From positions 3,955,001 to 4,019,000 of the forward strand of contig NZ_CP061769.1 of assembly GCF_011420305.2 (NCBI RefSeq): 64,000 nt of DNA, written 5' to 3'. The notes below the pieces were generated by a model that saw only the letters and a program-made list of their open reading frames with translations, did no database searches and had not been told where the DNA came from. The stretch is from Nocardioides ochotonae. GTDB taxonomy: Bacteria > Actinomycetota > Actinomycetes > Propionibacteriales > Nocardioidaceae. How positions within the stretch are numbered: the stretch's first letter is position 1; every line of letters begins with the position of its first letter. Positions 8,420-18,315 of this stretch are shown here, one piece after another. The position numbers and the translations under genes are program-made.

Positions 8420-11014
8420 TCAGCCGGCGGCGGTGAGGGCCAGACCGTCCTCGGAGCGGTCCACCCGCACCGTGCCGCCGTCGACGACCTCGCCGCCGAT
8501 CAGCATCTTGGCGAGCGGGTCGCCGATGGCCGACTGGATCAGCCGACGCAGCGGACGGGCGCCGTACGCCGGGTCGTAGCCGGTCTCCGCGAGCCAGGTC
8601 TTCGCCGCGTCGGTGACCTCGATGGTGATCCGGCGCACCGCGAGCCGGTTCTCCAGCAGCCCGAGCTGCAGGTCGACGATGTGGGTCAGGTCCGCGAGCG
8701 TGAGCGCGTTGAACATGACGATCTCGTCGAGGCGGTTGAGGAACTCGGGGCGGAAGGAGGAGCGCACCGTGGCCATCACCGCCTCCCGCTTCTGCTCCGG
8801 GTCCATCGTGGGATCGACCAGGAACTGCGAGCCCAGGTTGGAGGTCAGGATCAGGATCGTGTTGCGGAAGTCCACCGTGCGGCCCTGACCGTCGGTGAGC
8901 CGGCCGTCGTCGAGCACCTGGAGCAGGATGTCGAAGACCTCCGGGTGGGCCTTCTCGACCTCGTCGAGCAGCACCACCGAGTACGGCCGACGCCGCACCG
9001 CCTCGGTCAGCTGCCCGCCCTCGTCGTACCCGACGTAGCCGGGGGGCGCGCCGACCAGCCGCGAGACCGAGTGCTTCTCGGAGTACTCGCTCATGTCGAT
9101 GCGCACCATCGCGCGCTCGTCGTCGAAGAGGAAGTCGGCCAGCGACTTGGCGAGCTCGGTCTTGCCGGTGCCGGTGGGGCCGAGGAAGAGGAACGAGCCG
9201 GTGGGCCGGTTCGGGTCCGCGATGCCCGCACGCGAGCGGCGCACGGCGTCCGAGACAGCCGTCACCGCCTCGCTCTGCCCGACCAGGCGCTCGCCGATGA
9301 CCTGCTCCATCTCCAGCAGCTTGGCGGTCTCGCCCTGGAGCATGCGGCCGGTCGGGATGCCGGTCCAGGCCTCGACGACCTCGGCCACCTGCTCCGCGCC
9401 GACCTCCTCACCGACCAGCGGCTCGACCTGCTCGGACTTCTCCACCTCGGCGGCCTCGGCGATCTGCTGCTCCAGGGCCGGGATCCGGCCGTACTGGATC
9501 TCGCTGGCCGCGGCCAGGTCGCCCTCGCGCAGCAGCCGGTCGGCCTCGATGCGCAGCTGGTCGAGCTGGCGGCGCAGCTCACCCTCGCCCTCCAGGGAGG
9601 CCTTCTCGCGCTCCCAGCGCGCCTCGAGGGCCCGCAGCTCCTCCTCGTGGTCGGCCAGGTCGGCGCGCAGCCGCTCCAGGCGCTCCACCGAGGCCGGGTC
9701 GCTCTCCTTCTCGAGGGCGAACTGCTCCATCTTGAGCCGGTCCACCTGGCGGCGCAGGTGGTCGATCTCCTCCGGGGAGGACTCGATCTCCATGCGCAGG
9801 CGGGACGCGGCCTCGTCGATCAGGTCGATGGCCTTGTCGGGCAGCTGGCGCCCGGTGATGTAGCGGTCGGAGAGGGTCGCGGCCGCGACCAGCGCGGCGT
9901 CGGTGATGCGGACGCCGTGGTGGGCCTCGTACTTCTCCTGGATGCCGCGCAGGATCTGCACGGTGTCCTCGACGCTGGGCTCGCCGACGAAGACCTGCTG
10001 GAAGCGGCGCTCCAGGGCGGGGTCCTTCTCGATGCGCTCGCGGTACTCATCCAGCGTGGTGGCGCCGATCATGTGCAGCTCGCCGCGCGCCAGCATCGGC
10101 TTGAGCATGTTGCCGGCGTCCATCGAGGAGTCGCCGCCGGCGCCGGCCCCCACGACCGTGTGCAGCTCGTCGATGAAGGTGATCACCTGGCCGCCGGCCT
10201 GCCGGATCTCGTCGAGGACGGCCTTGAGCCGCTCCTCGAACTCGCCGCGGTACTTCGCGCCGGCCACCATCGCGGCCAGGTCGAGGCTGAGCACCCGGCG
10301 GCCCTTGAGGGAGTCCGGGACGTCGCCGGCGACCACCCGCTGGGCGAGCCCCTCGACGACGGCCGTCTTGCCGACGCCGGGCTCGCCGATGAGCACCGGG
10401 TTGTTCTTGGTACGCCGGGACAGCACCTGCACCACCCGGCGGATCTCGGCGTCGCGGCCGATCACCGGGTCGAGGCGACCCTCCTCGGCCGCGGCGGTCA
10501 GGTCGACGGAGTACTTCTCCAGGGACTCGTAGGTGTCCTCCGCCGTCTGGCTGGTGACCCGGCGGTTGCCGCGCACGGCGGTGACCCCCTCGCGCAGCCC
10601 GGACTCGTTCAGCCCGGCCTCCTCGAGGACCCGCCGGGCGCTGCTGTCGGTGCCGGCGAGGGCGACCAGCAGGTGCTCGGAGGCGACGTAGTCGTCCTTC
10701 ATCTCCGCGGCCAGCTCCATCGCGCCGGCCAGCACCCGGGTGAGCGCGGCGGAGGCGGCAGGCTGCTGCACGGTGGCCCCGGTGGCGCGCGGCAGCGCCT
10801 CGAGCTGGGCCTCCGCGCGGGCGAGGAGGGCGTTGACGTCGACCCCGGCGCGTGAGACGACGCTGCGCGCCACCCCGTCCTCCTGGCGCAGCAGTGCCAC
10901 GAGGAGGTGGATCGGATCGGTCGTGGTGTTGCCCGCGGAGGTCGCGAGGAGCTGAGCCGCCTCGATCGCCTCGCGGCTGCGGGTCGTGAACTTGTCGGCG
11001 CCGAACTGGCTCAT
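8420..11014 (-). CDS. clpB: ATP-dependent disaggregase ClpB
   Basis: An 864-residue Hsp100 AAA+ chaperone that threads aggregated proteins through its hexameric pore and works with DnaK/DnaJ/GrpE. Domains in order: N-domain (residues 1-145, [15 protein letters not shown]), AAA-1 with Walker [14 protein letters not shown] and Walker B TFIDELH, the coiled-coil middle domain (about 400-540, charged heptads), AAA-2 with Walker [14 protein letters not shown] and pore loop GYVGYDEGG, and a C-terminal small domain. The start ATG at 11014 follows AAGGAGTGTGCAG; an upstream extension encodes junk. A HAIR operator lies at 11118-11140. It shares HspR control with the dnaK operon just upstream. Confidence 0.97.
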   Translation of the reverse strand: MSQFGADKFTTRSREAIEAAQLLATSAGNTTTDPIHLLVALLRQEDGVARSVVSRAGVDVNALLARAEAQLEALPRATGATVQQPAASAALTRVLAGAMELAAEMKDDYVASEHLLVALAGTDSSARRVLEEAGLNESGLREGVTAVRGNRRVTSQTAEDTYESLEKYSVDLTAAAEEGRLDPVIGRDAEIRRVVQVLSRRTKNNPVLIGEPGVGKTAVVEGLAQRVVAGDVPDSLKGRRVLSLDLAAMVAGAKYRGEFEERLKAVLDEIRQAGGQVITFIDELHTVVGAGAGGDSSMDAGNMLKPMLARGELHMIGATTLDEYRERIEKDPALERRFQQVFVGEPSVEDTVQILRGIQEKYEAHHGVRITDAALVAAATLSDRYITGRQLPDKAIDLIDEAASRLRMEIESSPEEIDHLRRQVDRLKMEQFALEKESDPASVERLERLRADLADHEEELRALEARWEREKASLEGEGELRRQLDQLRIEADRLLREGDLAAASEIQYGRIPALEQQIAEAAEVEKSEQVEPLVGEEVGAEQVAEVVEAWTGIPTGRMLQGETAKLLEMEQVIGERLVGQSEAVTAVSDAVRRSRAGIADPNRPTGSFLFLGPTGTGKTELAKSLADFLFDDERAMVRIDMSEYSEKHSVSRLVGAPPGYVGYDEGGQLTEAVRRRPYSVVLLDEVEKAHPEVFDILLQVLDDGRLTDGQGRTVDFRNTILILTSNLGSQFLVDPTMDPEQKREAVMATVRSSFRPEFLNRLDEIVMFNALTLADLTHIVDLQLGLLENRLAVRRITIEVTDAAKTWLAETGYDPAYGARPLRRLIQSAIGDPLAKMLIGGEVVDGGTVRVDRSEDGLALTAAG

Positions 11015-11117
11015 CTGCACACTCCTTGGTCCATACGAACGCTGGATTCGATCGGGAACGGGCCGCGGTCCCGGCTGCCCGGGTCGAACGGCCCTGCACC
11101 TTCCACAACGACGGCAA

Positions 11118-11140
11118 AGTTGAGTCTGTTCCACTCAACT
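11118..11140. promoter_or_regulatory. HAIR operator upstream of clpB (HspR site)
   Basis: AGTTGAGT, 7 bases, ACTCAACT: a perfect inverted repeat matching the HspR-associated inverted repeat consensus CTTGAGT-N7-ACTCAAG in spacing and in all but the outer base pair. It sits about 105 bases upstream of the clpB start. HspR bound here would repress clpB at normal temperature. Confidence 0.9.
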
Positions 11141-11150
11141 CTGTCGAAAT

Positions 11151-11636
11151 TCATCGGCTCGCCGCCTGTCGGGCAGGGCGGCCGGTCCGGGCGGCGGCGC
11201 GCCGCGCGCTCACCGCGCGGAGCCACTCGCCGACGGTCAGCACCCAGGCGAGCACCACGCCGATCGCCGTACCCGCACCGTTGGAGACGACGTCACGGGG
11301 GTCGCTGACCCGCCCGGGGATCTCCTGCTGGGCGGCCTCGATGCCCATAGTCAGCACCAGCCCCGCCAGCACGGCGAGCCACCACTGCCGACGTCCGAGC
11401 AGGAGCAGGAAGAACATGCCGACCGGCACGAACATCGCGACGTTGGCGGCGAACTCGATGTCGGCGGCGCTCAGCGCCGAGGTCGGCTCGTAGGCGTGCA
11501 GCTCACGCACCACCCGGTCGGCCACGCGGGTCATCAGCGAGGAGCCGGTCGAGGTCTGCGGGGTGAGCGTCATCCAGCCGACGAAGCCGAGGTAGGCGAA
11601 GGTCAGCAGGCTCAGGAACGGGTGGCGGTGGAACAC
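11151..11636 (-). CDS. VanZ-like membrane protein
   Basis: A 161-residue membrane protein of the VanZ-like family. Visible: a first helix LLTFAYLGFVGWMTL ending in the family's LTPQ motif, then IEFAANVAMFVPVGMFFLLLLG, a third helix WWLAVLAGLVLTMGIEAAQQ with the conserved IE.xQ element, and DVVSNGAGTAIGVVLAW. VanZ is linked to teicoplanin resistance in enterococci, but most homologues are uncharacterised. The GTG start lies 13 bases after the hspR stop in the same direction, so it is probably a fifth gene of the dnaK operon. The C-terminus is Arg/Ala rich. Its stop is only 10 bases from the clpB HAIR element. Confidence 0.85.
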   Translation of the reverse strand: MFHRHPFLSLLTFAYLGFVGWMTLTPQTSTGSSLMTRVADRVVRELHAYEPTSALSAADIEFAANVAMFVPVGMFFLLLLGRRQWWLAVLAGLVLTMGIEAAQQEIPGRVSDPRDVVSNGAGTAIGVVLAWVLTVGEWLRAVSARRAAARTGRPARQAASR

Positions 11637-11649
11637 GTCGACCCCGGTC

Positions 11650-12084
11650 TCAGCGGCCGCGCCGCCAGACCACGACCGAGCCGGCCTGGGTCTGACGGAG
11701 CACGGGCAGCTTGTTGGCGGGCACCTCGCGGCGGTGTCCGGCGTGGGCCTGGCCGAGCGCCTCGCGCAGGGCCGCGAGCTCGGCGAGCAGCTCCTCGTTG
11801 TGCCGGGCCAGCGCGGTGAGCTCCGACTCCAGCTCGACGATGCGGCGCACTCCCTTGAGCCCGACGCCGGCGGCGGTGAGGTCGGCGATCTCGCGCAGCC
11901 GCTCGATGTCGCGCGCGGAGTAGCGCCGCCCGCCCCCGCCGGTGCGCTGGGGCGTGATCAGCCCCAGCCGCTCGTAGGTGCGCAGGGTCTGCGGGTGCAG
12001 CCCGGTCAGCTCCGCGGCCATGCTGATCACGAACACCGCGGCGTCCGGGCCCGGCGGACCGCTGAACGGCTGCCGGGCCGCCAT
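11650..12084 (-). CDS. hspR: Heat-shock repressor HspR
   Basis: A 144-residue MerR-type repressor that binds HAIR operators and uses DnaK as co-repressor. The winged-helix region runs from residue 18 to 85: VFVISMAAELTGLHPQTLR, then TYERLGLITPQRT, GGGRRYSARDIERL and GVGLKGVRRIVELE. A Leu/Glu coiled coil follows (90-112). The C-terminal tail ends in VVVWRRGR; HspR tails of this kind are thought to contact DnaK. The ATG shares one base with the dnaJ stop (TGATG), so it is translationally coupled and is the fourth gene of the operon. Two HAIR sites in this window are its obvious targets. Confidence 0.95.
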   Translation of the reverse strand: MAARQPFSGPPGPDAAVFVISMAAELTGLHPQTLRTYERLGLITPQRTGGGGRRYSARDIERLREIADLTAAGVGLKGVRRIVELESELTALARHNEELLAELAALREALGQAHAGHRREVPANKLPVLRQTQAGSVVVWRRGR

Positions 12085-13259
12085 CAGGACCCTGCCTTCT
12101 CGAACAGGTTGGCGCGCAGCGGGCGGCCCGCGGTGGCCTCGCGGTACGCCGTGACCGCGGCGCGGGCCTCCTCGTCGAGGACCGCGGGGACCACGACCTC
12201 GACGGTGGCGAGCAGGTCGCCGACCGTGCCGTCGCTGCGGCGCGCGCCCTTGCCGCGCACCCGGAAGGTCCGCCCGTTCGGGGTGCCGGCGGGGATCCGC
12301 AGGGTCACCGGGGCGCCACCGAGCGTGGGGATCTTGATCTCCGAGCCGAGCGCGAGCTCGTCGAAGGAGACGGGGACGTCGATGGTCAGGTTGTCGCCCT
12401 TGCGAGCGAAGATGCGGTGCGGGCTGACCTTGACCGTGACGTAGAGGTCGCCGGCCGGTCCGCCGTTCTCGCCGGCCGCGCCCTTGCCGCGCACCCGGAT
12501 CCGCTGGCCGTCCTTGACGCCGGCGGGGATGCGGGCCTGGATGGTGCGCGCCGACATGCCGCGACCGGAGCCGTGGCAGGTGGGGCAGGCCTCGTCGTAC
12601 ACGAGCTGGCGGCCGCCGCAGGTCGGGCAGGTCTCGTTCATGGAGAACGCGCCGCCCACCGAGCTGGTGACGTAGCCGGCGCCCTCGCACTCGGGGCACA
12701 CGTGCGGCTTGGTGCCGGGCTTGCCACCGGTGCCGTTGCAGTCCGGGCACGGCGCGTCGGAGGTCAGCCGCAGCGAGATGGTGACGCCGTCGATGGCGTC
12801 GGTGAAGCTGATCGTGGCGCTGGTCTCGACGTCGGCGCCCTTGTGGGGACGGCGCGGCTGCTGGCGCCGGCCGAAGCCGCCCTGGCCGAAGAGGTCGCCG
12901 AACATGTCCCCGAAGCCGCCGCCCGCGCCGCCGCGGTCGCGCAGCAGGTCGTCGAGGTTGAAGCCGCCCTGGCCGCCCTGGCCGGTCGGGAACCCGCCGA
13001 AGCGGCCCGAGGCGTGCAGCGAGCGGAACTCGTCGTACTTGGCCCGCTTGTCGCGGTCGCCGAGCACGTCGTAGGCCTCGGCGACCGCCTTGAACTTGTC
13101 GTGCTTGGCGGTGTCACCGGGGTTGGAGTCGGGGTGGTTGGCCCGGGCCAGCTTGCGATAGGCCTTCTTGATCTCCTCGGCGCTCGCGTCCTTCTTCACG
13201 CCGAGCTCGGCGTAGAAGTCCTTCTGCGCCCAGTCGGCGCGGTAGCCGTCGTCACTCAC
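12084..13259 (-). CDS. dnaJ: Chaperone DnaJ
   Basis: A 391-residue type I J-protein that stimulates DnaK ATPase and delivers substrates. J domain at residues 10-75 with the HPD motif (NHPDSNPGD), a Gly/Phe-rich linker (RFGGFPTGQGGQGG and following), the zinc region with four CxxC repeats (CPDCNGTG, CPECEGAG, CPTCGGRQ, CPTCHGSG; the third lacks the usual final Gly), then two beta-barrel substrate domains. I chose the GTG at 13259 because GGGAGGAGGG lies just before it. The upstream ATG at 13274 would be inside that ribosome site. It is the third gene of dnaK-grpE-dnaJ-hspR, separated from grpE by a strong hairpin. Confidence 0.95.
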   Translation of the reverse strand: MSDDGYRADWAQKDFYAELGVKKDASAEEIKKAYRKLARANHPDSNPGDTAKHDKFKAVAEAYDVLGDRDKRAKYDEFRSLHASGRFGGFPTGQGGQGGFNLDDLLRDRGGAGGGFGDMFGDLFGQGGFGRRQQPRRPHKGADVETSATISFTDAIDGVTISLRLTSDAPCPDCNGTGGKPGTKPHVCPECEGAGYVTSSVGGAFSMNETCPTCGGRQLVYDEACPTCHGSGRGMSARTIQARIPAGVKDGQRIRVRGKGAAGENGGPAGDLYVTVKVSPHRIFARKGDNLTIDVPVSFDELALGSEIKIPTLGGAPVTLRIPAGTPNGRTFRVRGKGARRSDGTVGDLLATVEVVVPAVLDEEARAAVTAYREATAGRPLRANLFEKAGS

Positions 13260-13338
13260 GTGCCCTCCTCCCAACGATGTGGCCGGTCATGTGCTGGTGA
13301 TGCGTGGTGCTGGTTGCCCCTTCGGTGCCGGGGCGGTG

Positions 13339-13371
13339 CCACCGGGCCCCGCACGTGGCGGGGCCCGGTGG
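13339..13371. terminator. Strong hairpin between grpE and dnaJ
   Basis: A 14-bp perfect stem (CCACCGGGCCCCGC at 13339-13352 with its complement at 13358-13371) closes a 5-base loop ACGTG. It is inside the operon, 6 bases after the grpE stop and about 80 bases before the dnaJ start. It may lower read-through into dnaJ-hspR or stabilise the upstream dnaK-grpE transcript end. Confidence 0.8.
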
Positions 13372-13376
13372 GTGGT

Positions 13377-14023
13377 TCAGCCCTCGGAGGCGTCGCCGGC
13401 GGAATCCGCCGGCGCGGCGTCCGCGGCGGGGTCGACGACCAGGACCTGCGCCGCGCGGACCACGCGGTCGCCCATCCGGTAGCCGGCCTTGGCGACGATC
13501 TTGCAGGTCACCACGTCGACGTCCGGGTCCTCGCCGAGGTGGCTCAGCGCCTCGTGCAGGGCCGGGTCGAACGGGTCGCCGGCGACGCCGAACTTCTCCA
13601 GGCCCTGGTTGGCCACGACCCGCTCCAGCTGCTCGGCGACGGCCTTGAAGCCGCCCTCGAGCTCGGCGTGCTCGCGGGCCCGGTCGATCGTGTCCAGGAC
13701 CTCGATCACCGGTGAGAGCACGACGTACGCCGCGTTCTGCTTGACCAGCTCGCGGTCACGGTCGACGCGGCGCTTGTAGTTGAGGAACTCCGCCTGCAGG
13801 CGCTGCAGGTCGCTGGTCCGCTCGCCGAGCTCCATCTTGAGCGTCTCGACCTCGTCGTGCGCGGCCTGCAGCGGGTCGGTCTCGACGGCCTCGGAGTCCG
13901 ACGCCTCGCCGGCGGCGGGAGCGGCCGGGTCCTCCGACCGCTCCGTCGCCTCGTCGGCGCCCTCCGGAGCCCCTTCCCGGGCGGGGTCCCCGGGGGGACC
14001 CTCGTCGTGACGGTGCTCGTCGG

Positions 14024-14027
<4 letters not shown>
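13377..14027 (-). CDS. grpE: Nucleotide exchange factor GrpE
   Basis: A 216-residue GrpE that releases ADP from DnaK. The N-terminal 65 residues are acidic and Pro/Ala-rich (disordered). A long coiled coil follows ([20 protein letters not shown], then [17 protein letters not shown]). The C-terminal beta-domain shows the family signature [20 protein letters not shown] and ends with the [16 protein letters not shown] strand pair. The GTG start overlaps the dnaK stop by four bases (GTGA), typical of coupled translation. A strong hairpin lies immediately after its stop. Confidence 0.95.
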
Positions 14028-15874
<1,847 letters not shown>

Positions 15875-15976
15875 GGGACTACCTCCGTTGGGTTACGCAG
15901 CGCACTCGGGCTGCGGGTCTGACGTTGGCGGGGTTCACGTTCGGCCCCACCGGGGCCAGTCTGCGCCGTGCGGCTC

Positions 15977-16011
15977 AGACTGGCAAATAACTTGAGTCAG
16001 GTCAACTCAAG
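15977..16011 (-). promoter_or_regulatory. dnaK promoter with perfect HAIR operator
   Basis: HAIR at 15991-16011 is CTTGAGT, 7 bases, ACTCAAG: a full match to the published consensus. The minus-strand -35 TTGACC (16005-16000) is inside it, and -10 CAGTCT (15982-15977) follows after exactly 17 bases. HspR occupancy would block RNA polymerase directly. Confidence 0.93.
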
Positions 16012-16098
16012 TTTCCTCACACGGTGCAACGTCCCGGGCGCCGGGGGATGTTCCCGGTCCGGACGAGAATTTCTCGGACGAGGCGTCCGAGCGCGGCA

Positions 16099-17166
16099 TC
16101 AGCCGGCGAGGTCGGTCCACTCACCTCCGAGGTCGCGGGAGACGTACGCCGCGCCGCCGACCCAGTCCAGGGCGTACAGACGCTCCCCCGCGAGCGCCAG
16201 CAGCCAGCCGTGGCCGCCCTCCGCGGCGGGCAGGGCGAGCTCCTCCCAGGTGCCGGCCTCGGGGTCGACGACCCGGGCGACGTCGACGTCGTCGAAGACC
16301 AGCAGCCGGCCGTCGGGCAGACCCAGGACCGTGGCGGAGAACCAGCTCGAGCCGAGCCCCTGCGGGGCCTCGAGCCGGCGCCAGGGCGCGTCCTCGTCGC
16401 CGCGCGGGCGCACCAGCAGCGCATCGAGCTCGTCGCCGGCGCGCCGGGTGACGGCGACCGGCACCACGACCAGGTCGTCGGTGACCGCGAGCCCGATCGG
16501 GTAGCCCCCGGTCGGCAGGTCCAGCGTCGACTCCTGCCAGGTCGTCTGGCCGGCGGGCAGGTGGAGCAGCGTCGCGCCGTCGGGACTCTCGGGCAGGGCC
16601 CAGGCGCCACCGTCGGCGTCGATCACCAGCTCCACGGCCACCGCGCCACCGGGCAGCGGCGGGGCGGGGGCGATCGTCCCCTCCGTCGGGGAGTACACCG
16701 CACGCGCCCCCTCGACGGCCACGTCCCCGGGGCCGAGGGCGCGCGGGGCGTCGACCTCCTCGACCGGGGTCAGCTCGCCGTCGGCGTCGAGCAGGTCGTA
16801 GCGGCCATTGCCGCCCAGGTCGACCAGGAAGCCGTCGTCCAGCGGCCACACGCCCGGGATCGAGCCCTCGTTGCGCACCTGGCGCCCGGGGCCCTCCGCA
16901 ACCGTCTCGCCGTCGGCGTCCTGCAGACGCCAGGCGGCCGCGACGCTCGTGCGCGGTCCCTCCTCGACAAGATGGGCGACCAGCAGCCGGCCGGCGCCGT
17001 CCTCGGCGAGCGCGACCGGGCGACCCACGTCGAGGACCTCGGGCACGCTCGTGGGGGCAGCGGAGGACGCGGCCTGCGCCGGCGCGTCCTCGCCGTCGTC
17101 GGTGCCACACGCGCCGAGTGCCGTCGCCAGCACGAGGGTGGCCAGGGCGGCGGATGCGGTGCGCAT
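16099..17166 (-). CDS. Putative lipoprotein, beta-propeller-like
   Basis: A 355-residue exported protein. The N-terminus is a lipoprotein signal (hydrophobic ALATLVLATALGAC, with the lipobox ending at Cys 20) followed by an acidic and Ala/Ser linker. The rest is made of repeated short strands with motifs such as LLDADGELTPV, LVIDADGGAWALPE, LLVFDDVDVARVVDPEAGTW and LYALDWVGGAAYVSRD. That suggests a six- or seven-bladed beta-propeller like sialidase or BNR-repeat proteins, although no Asp-box is perfect. No enzyme motif is visible. Divergent from the M28 peptidase lipoprotein, 50 bases away. The ATG follows CATGAT by six bases. Confidence 0.7.
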   Translation of the reverse strand: MRTASAALATLVLATALGACGTDDGEDAPAQAASSAAPTSVPEVLDVGRPVALAEDGAGRLLVAHLVEEGPRTSVAAAWRLQDADGETVAEGPGRQVRNEGSIPGVWPLDDGFLVDLGGNGRYDLLDADGELTPVEEVDAPRALGPGDVAVEGARAVYSPTEGTIAPAPPLPGGAVAVELVIDADGGAWALPESPDGATLLHLPAGQTTWQESTLDLPTGGYPIGLAVTDDLVVVPVAVTRRAGDELDALLVRPRGDEDAPWRRLEAPQGLGSSWFSATVLGLPDGRLLVFDDVDVARVVDPEAGTWEELALPAAEGGHGWLLALAGERLYALDWVGGAAYVSRDLGGEWTDLAG

Positions 17167-17216
17167 GCCTCCATCATGCCCCGCGTCACATGGGCGCCCG
17201 GTGCTTCACTGGGGCG

Positions 17217-18308
17217 ATGACGGGGCCCACGGGACGGATCGCGCGACCGGTCACGCGGTCGGGAGGCGGCTCTGCCGCGCGCCGTGGCCTGCGCCTCGCG
17301 CTCGGCACAGCGGCCATCGGAGCACTGGCCACCGGAGCACTGGCCACCGGGTGCACGCAGGCGGACCGCTCCCCCGCCGCCCCGTCCTCACCCGCGGCCT
17401 CCGCACCCGGGTCCGCCACGACCGGGCCCCCAACGACGCCCGGGACGCCCGGGACGCCGCCCGGGACGCCCCCGGCGACCGTGGCGCCGCTGCGGGTGCC
17501 CCGGGTGACCCCCGACGACGTCCGGGTCGAGACGGCCGTGGCCGCGGTGCGCCACCTGGCCGGGCGGATCGGCCCGCGTCCGGGGACGTCGGCGGCGTAC
17601 CGCCGGGCCGCGGCGTGGGTCGAGCACCGCCTGCTCAAGACCGGCTGGCGCGTCGATCGGCAGCGGTTCGCGACGCCCGCCGGCGTGTCCTGGGGGGTTC
17701 CGGTGCCAGCCGGCCCGTCGCTCAACCTCCTCGCCACTCGCGGCGAGATCCGCGCCGGACGCCCGTGGCTGCTCGTCGGCGCCCACCTCGACACGGTGCC
17801 GCAGGCCCCGGGCGCCGAGGACAACGCCTCCGGTGTCGGGGTGCTGCTCGCGGTCGCCGAGGCGCTCGCGGATCGGCGGACGCGGCTGCCGGTGGTCCTC
17901 GCGGTCTTCGGCTCCGAGGAGCCGCGCGGCCCGGGCGACGAGGACCACCACTACGGCTCGCGGGCCTACGTCGCGCGCCTCGACCCCGTGCAGCGCCGGA
18001 CCCTGCGCGGGATGATCTCGCTGGACCGCGTCGGTGTGGGGGCGGCGCTGCCGGTGGGCAGCGCCGGCGGGCCCGACCCGCTGCACGCCGAGGTACTGGC
18101 GGCCGCGCGCCGCGCCGGCGTGGCGACACTGCCAGAGACCGACCAGCGCTCGAGCGACCACTGGTCCTTCGTGCGCGCCGGCCTGCCGGGCGTGCGCCTG
18201 GGCAGCACGCCGTACGCCGGCTACCACTCGGCCGGCGACCTGCCCGGCGTGGTCGAGGCCGCCCAGCTGCACCGCGCCGCGCGCACCGTGGCGGCCTGGC
18301 TGGGCTGA
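17217..18308 (+). CDS. M28-family zinc aminopeptidase, lipoprotein
   Basis: A 363-residue predicted lipoprotein (Arg-rich start, LRLALGTAAIGALATGAL, lipobox LATGC). A Pro/Ser/Gly/Thr spacer with PGTPGTPPGTPP repeats is followed by an M28 peptidase domain. Metal ligands and catalytic residues are recognisable: GAHLDTVPQAPGAEDNASGVG (His, Asp and the bridging Asp), FGSEEPRGPGDEDHHYGS (general base Glu), ISLDRVGVG and SDHWSFVRAGLPGV with GYHSAGD supplying the last His. It probably trims peptides outside the membrane. Divergent from the lipoprotein at 16099-17166 and convergent with the CapA-like gene 7 bases away. Confidence 0.88.
   Translation: MTGPTGRIARPVTRSGGGSAARRGLRLALGTAAIGALATGALATGCTQADRSPAAPSSPAASAPGSATTGPPTTPGTPGTPPGTPPATVAPLRVPRVTPDDVRVETAVAAVRHLAGRIGPRPGTSAAYRRAAAWVEHRLLKTGWRVDRQRFATPAGVSWGVPVPAGPSLNLLATRGEIRAGRPWLLVGAHLDTVPQAPGAEDNASGVGVLLAVAEALADRRTRLPVVLAVFGSEEPRGPGDEDHHYGSRAYVARLDPVQRRTLRGMISLDRVGVGAALPVGSAGGPDPLHAEVLAAARRAGVATLPETDQRSSDHWSFVRAGLPGVRLGSTPYAGYHSAGDLPGVVEAAQLHRAARTVAAWLG
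17321..17350 (+). repeat. 15-bp tandem duplication in the M28 signal peptide
   Basis: AGCACTGGCCACCGG occurs twice in perfect tandem. It duplicates the residues ALATG in the hydrophobic core of the lipoprotein signal just before the lipobox, so it looks like a recent slippage event. Confidence 0.9.
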
Positions 18309-18315
18309 CCCGTCC

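Noticed and set aside
7727..10855. A 1042-codon open frame on the plus strand
   Set aside because: It is the antisense shadow of clpB; the minus-strand protein has all ClpB motifs, and the plus frame has only low-complexity Gly/Leu/Arg/His sequence.
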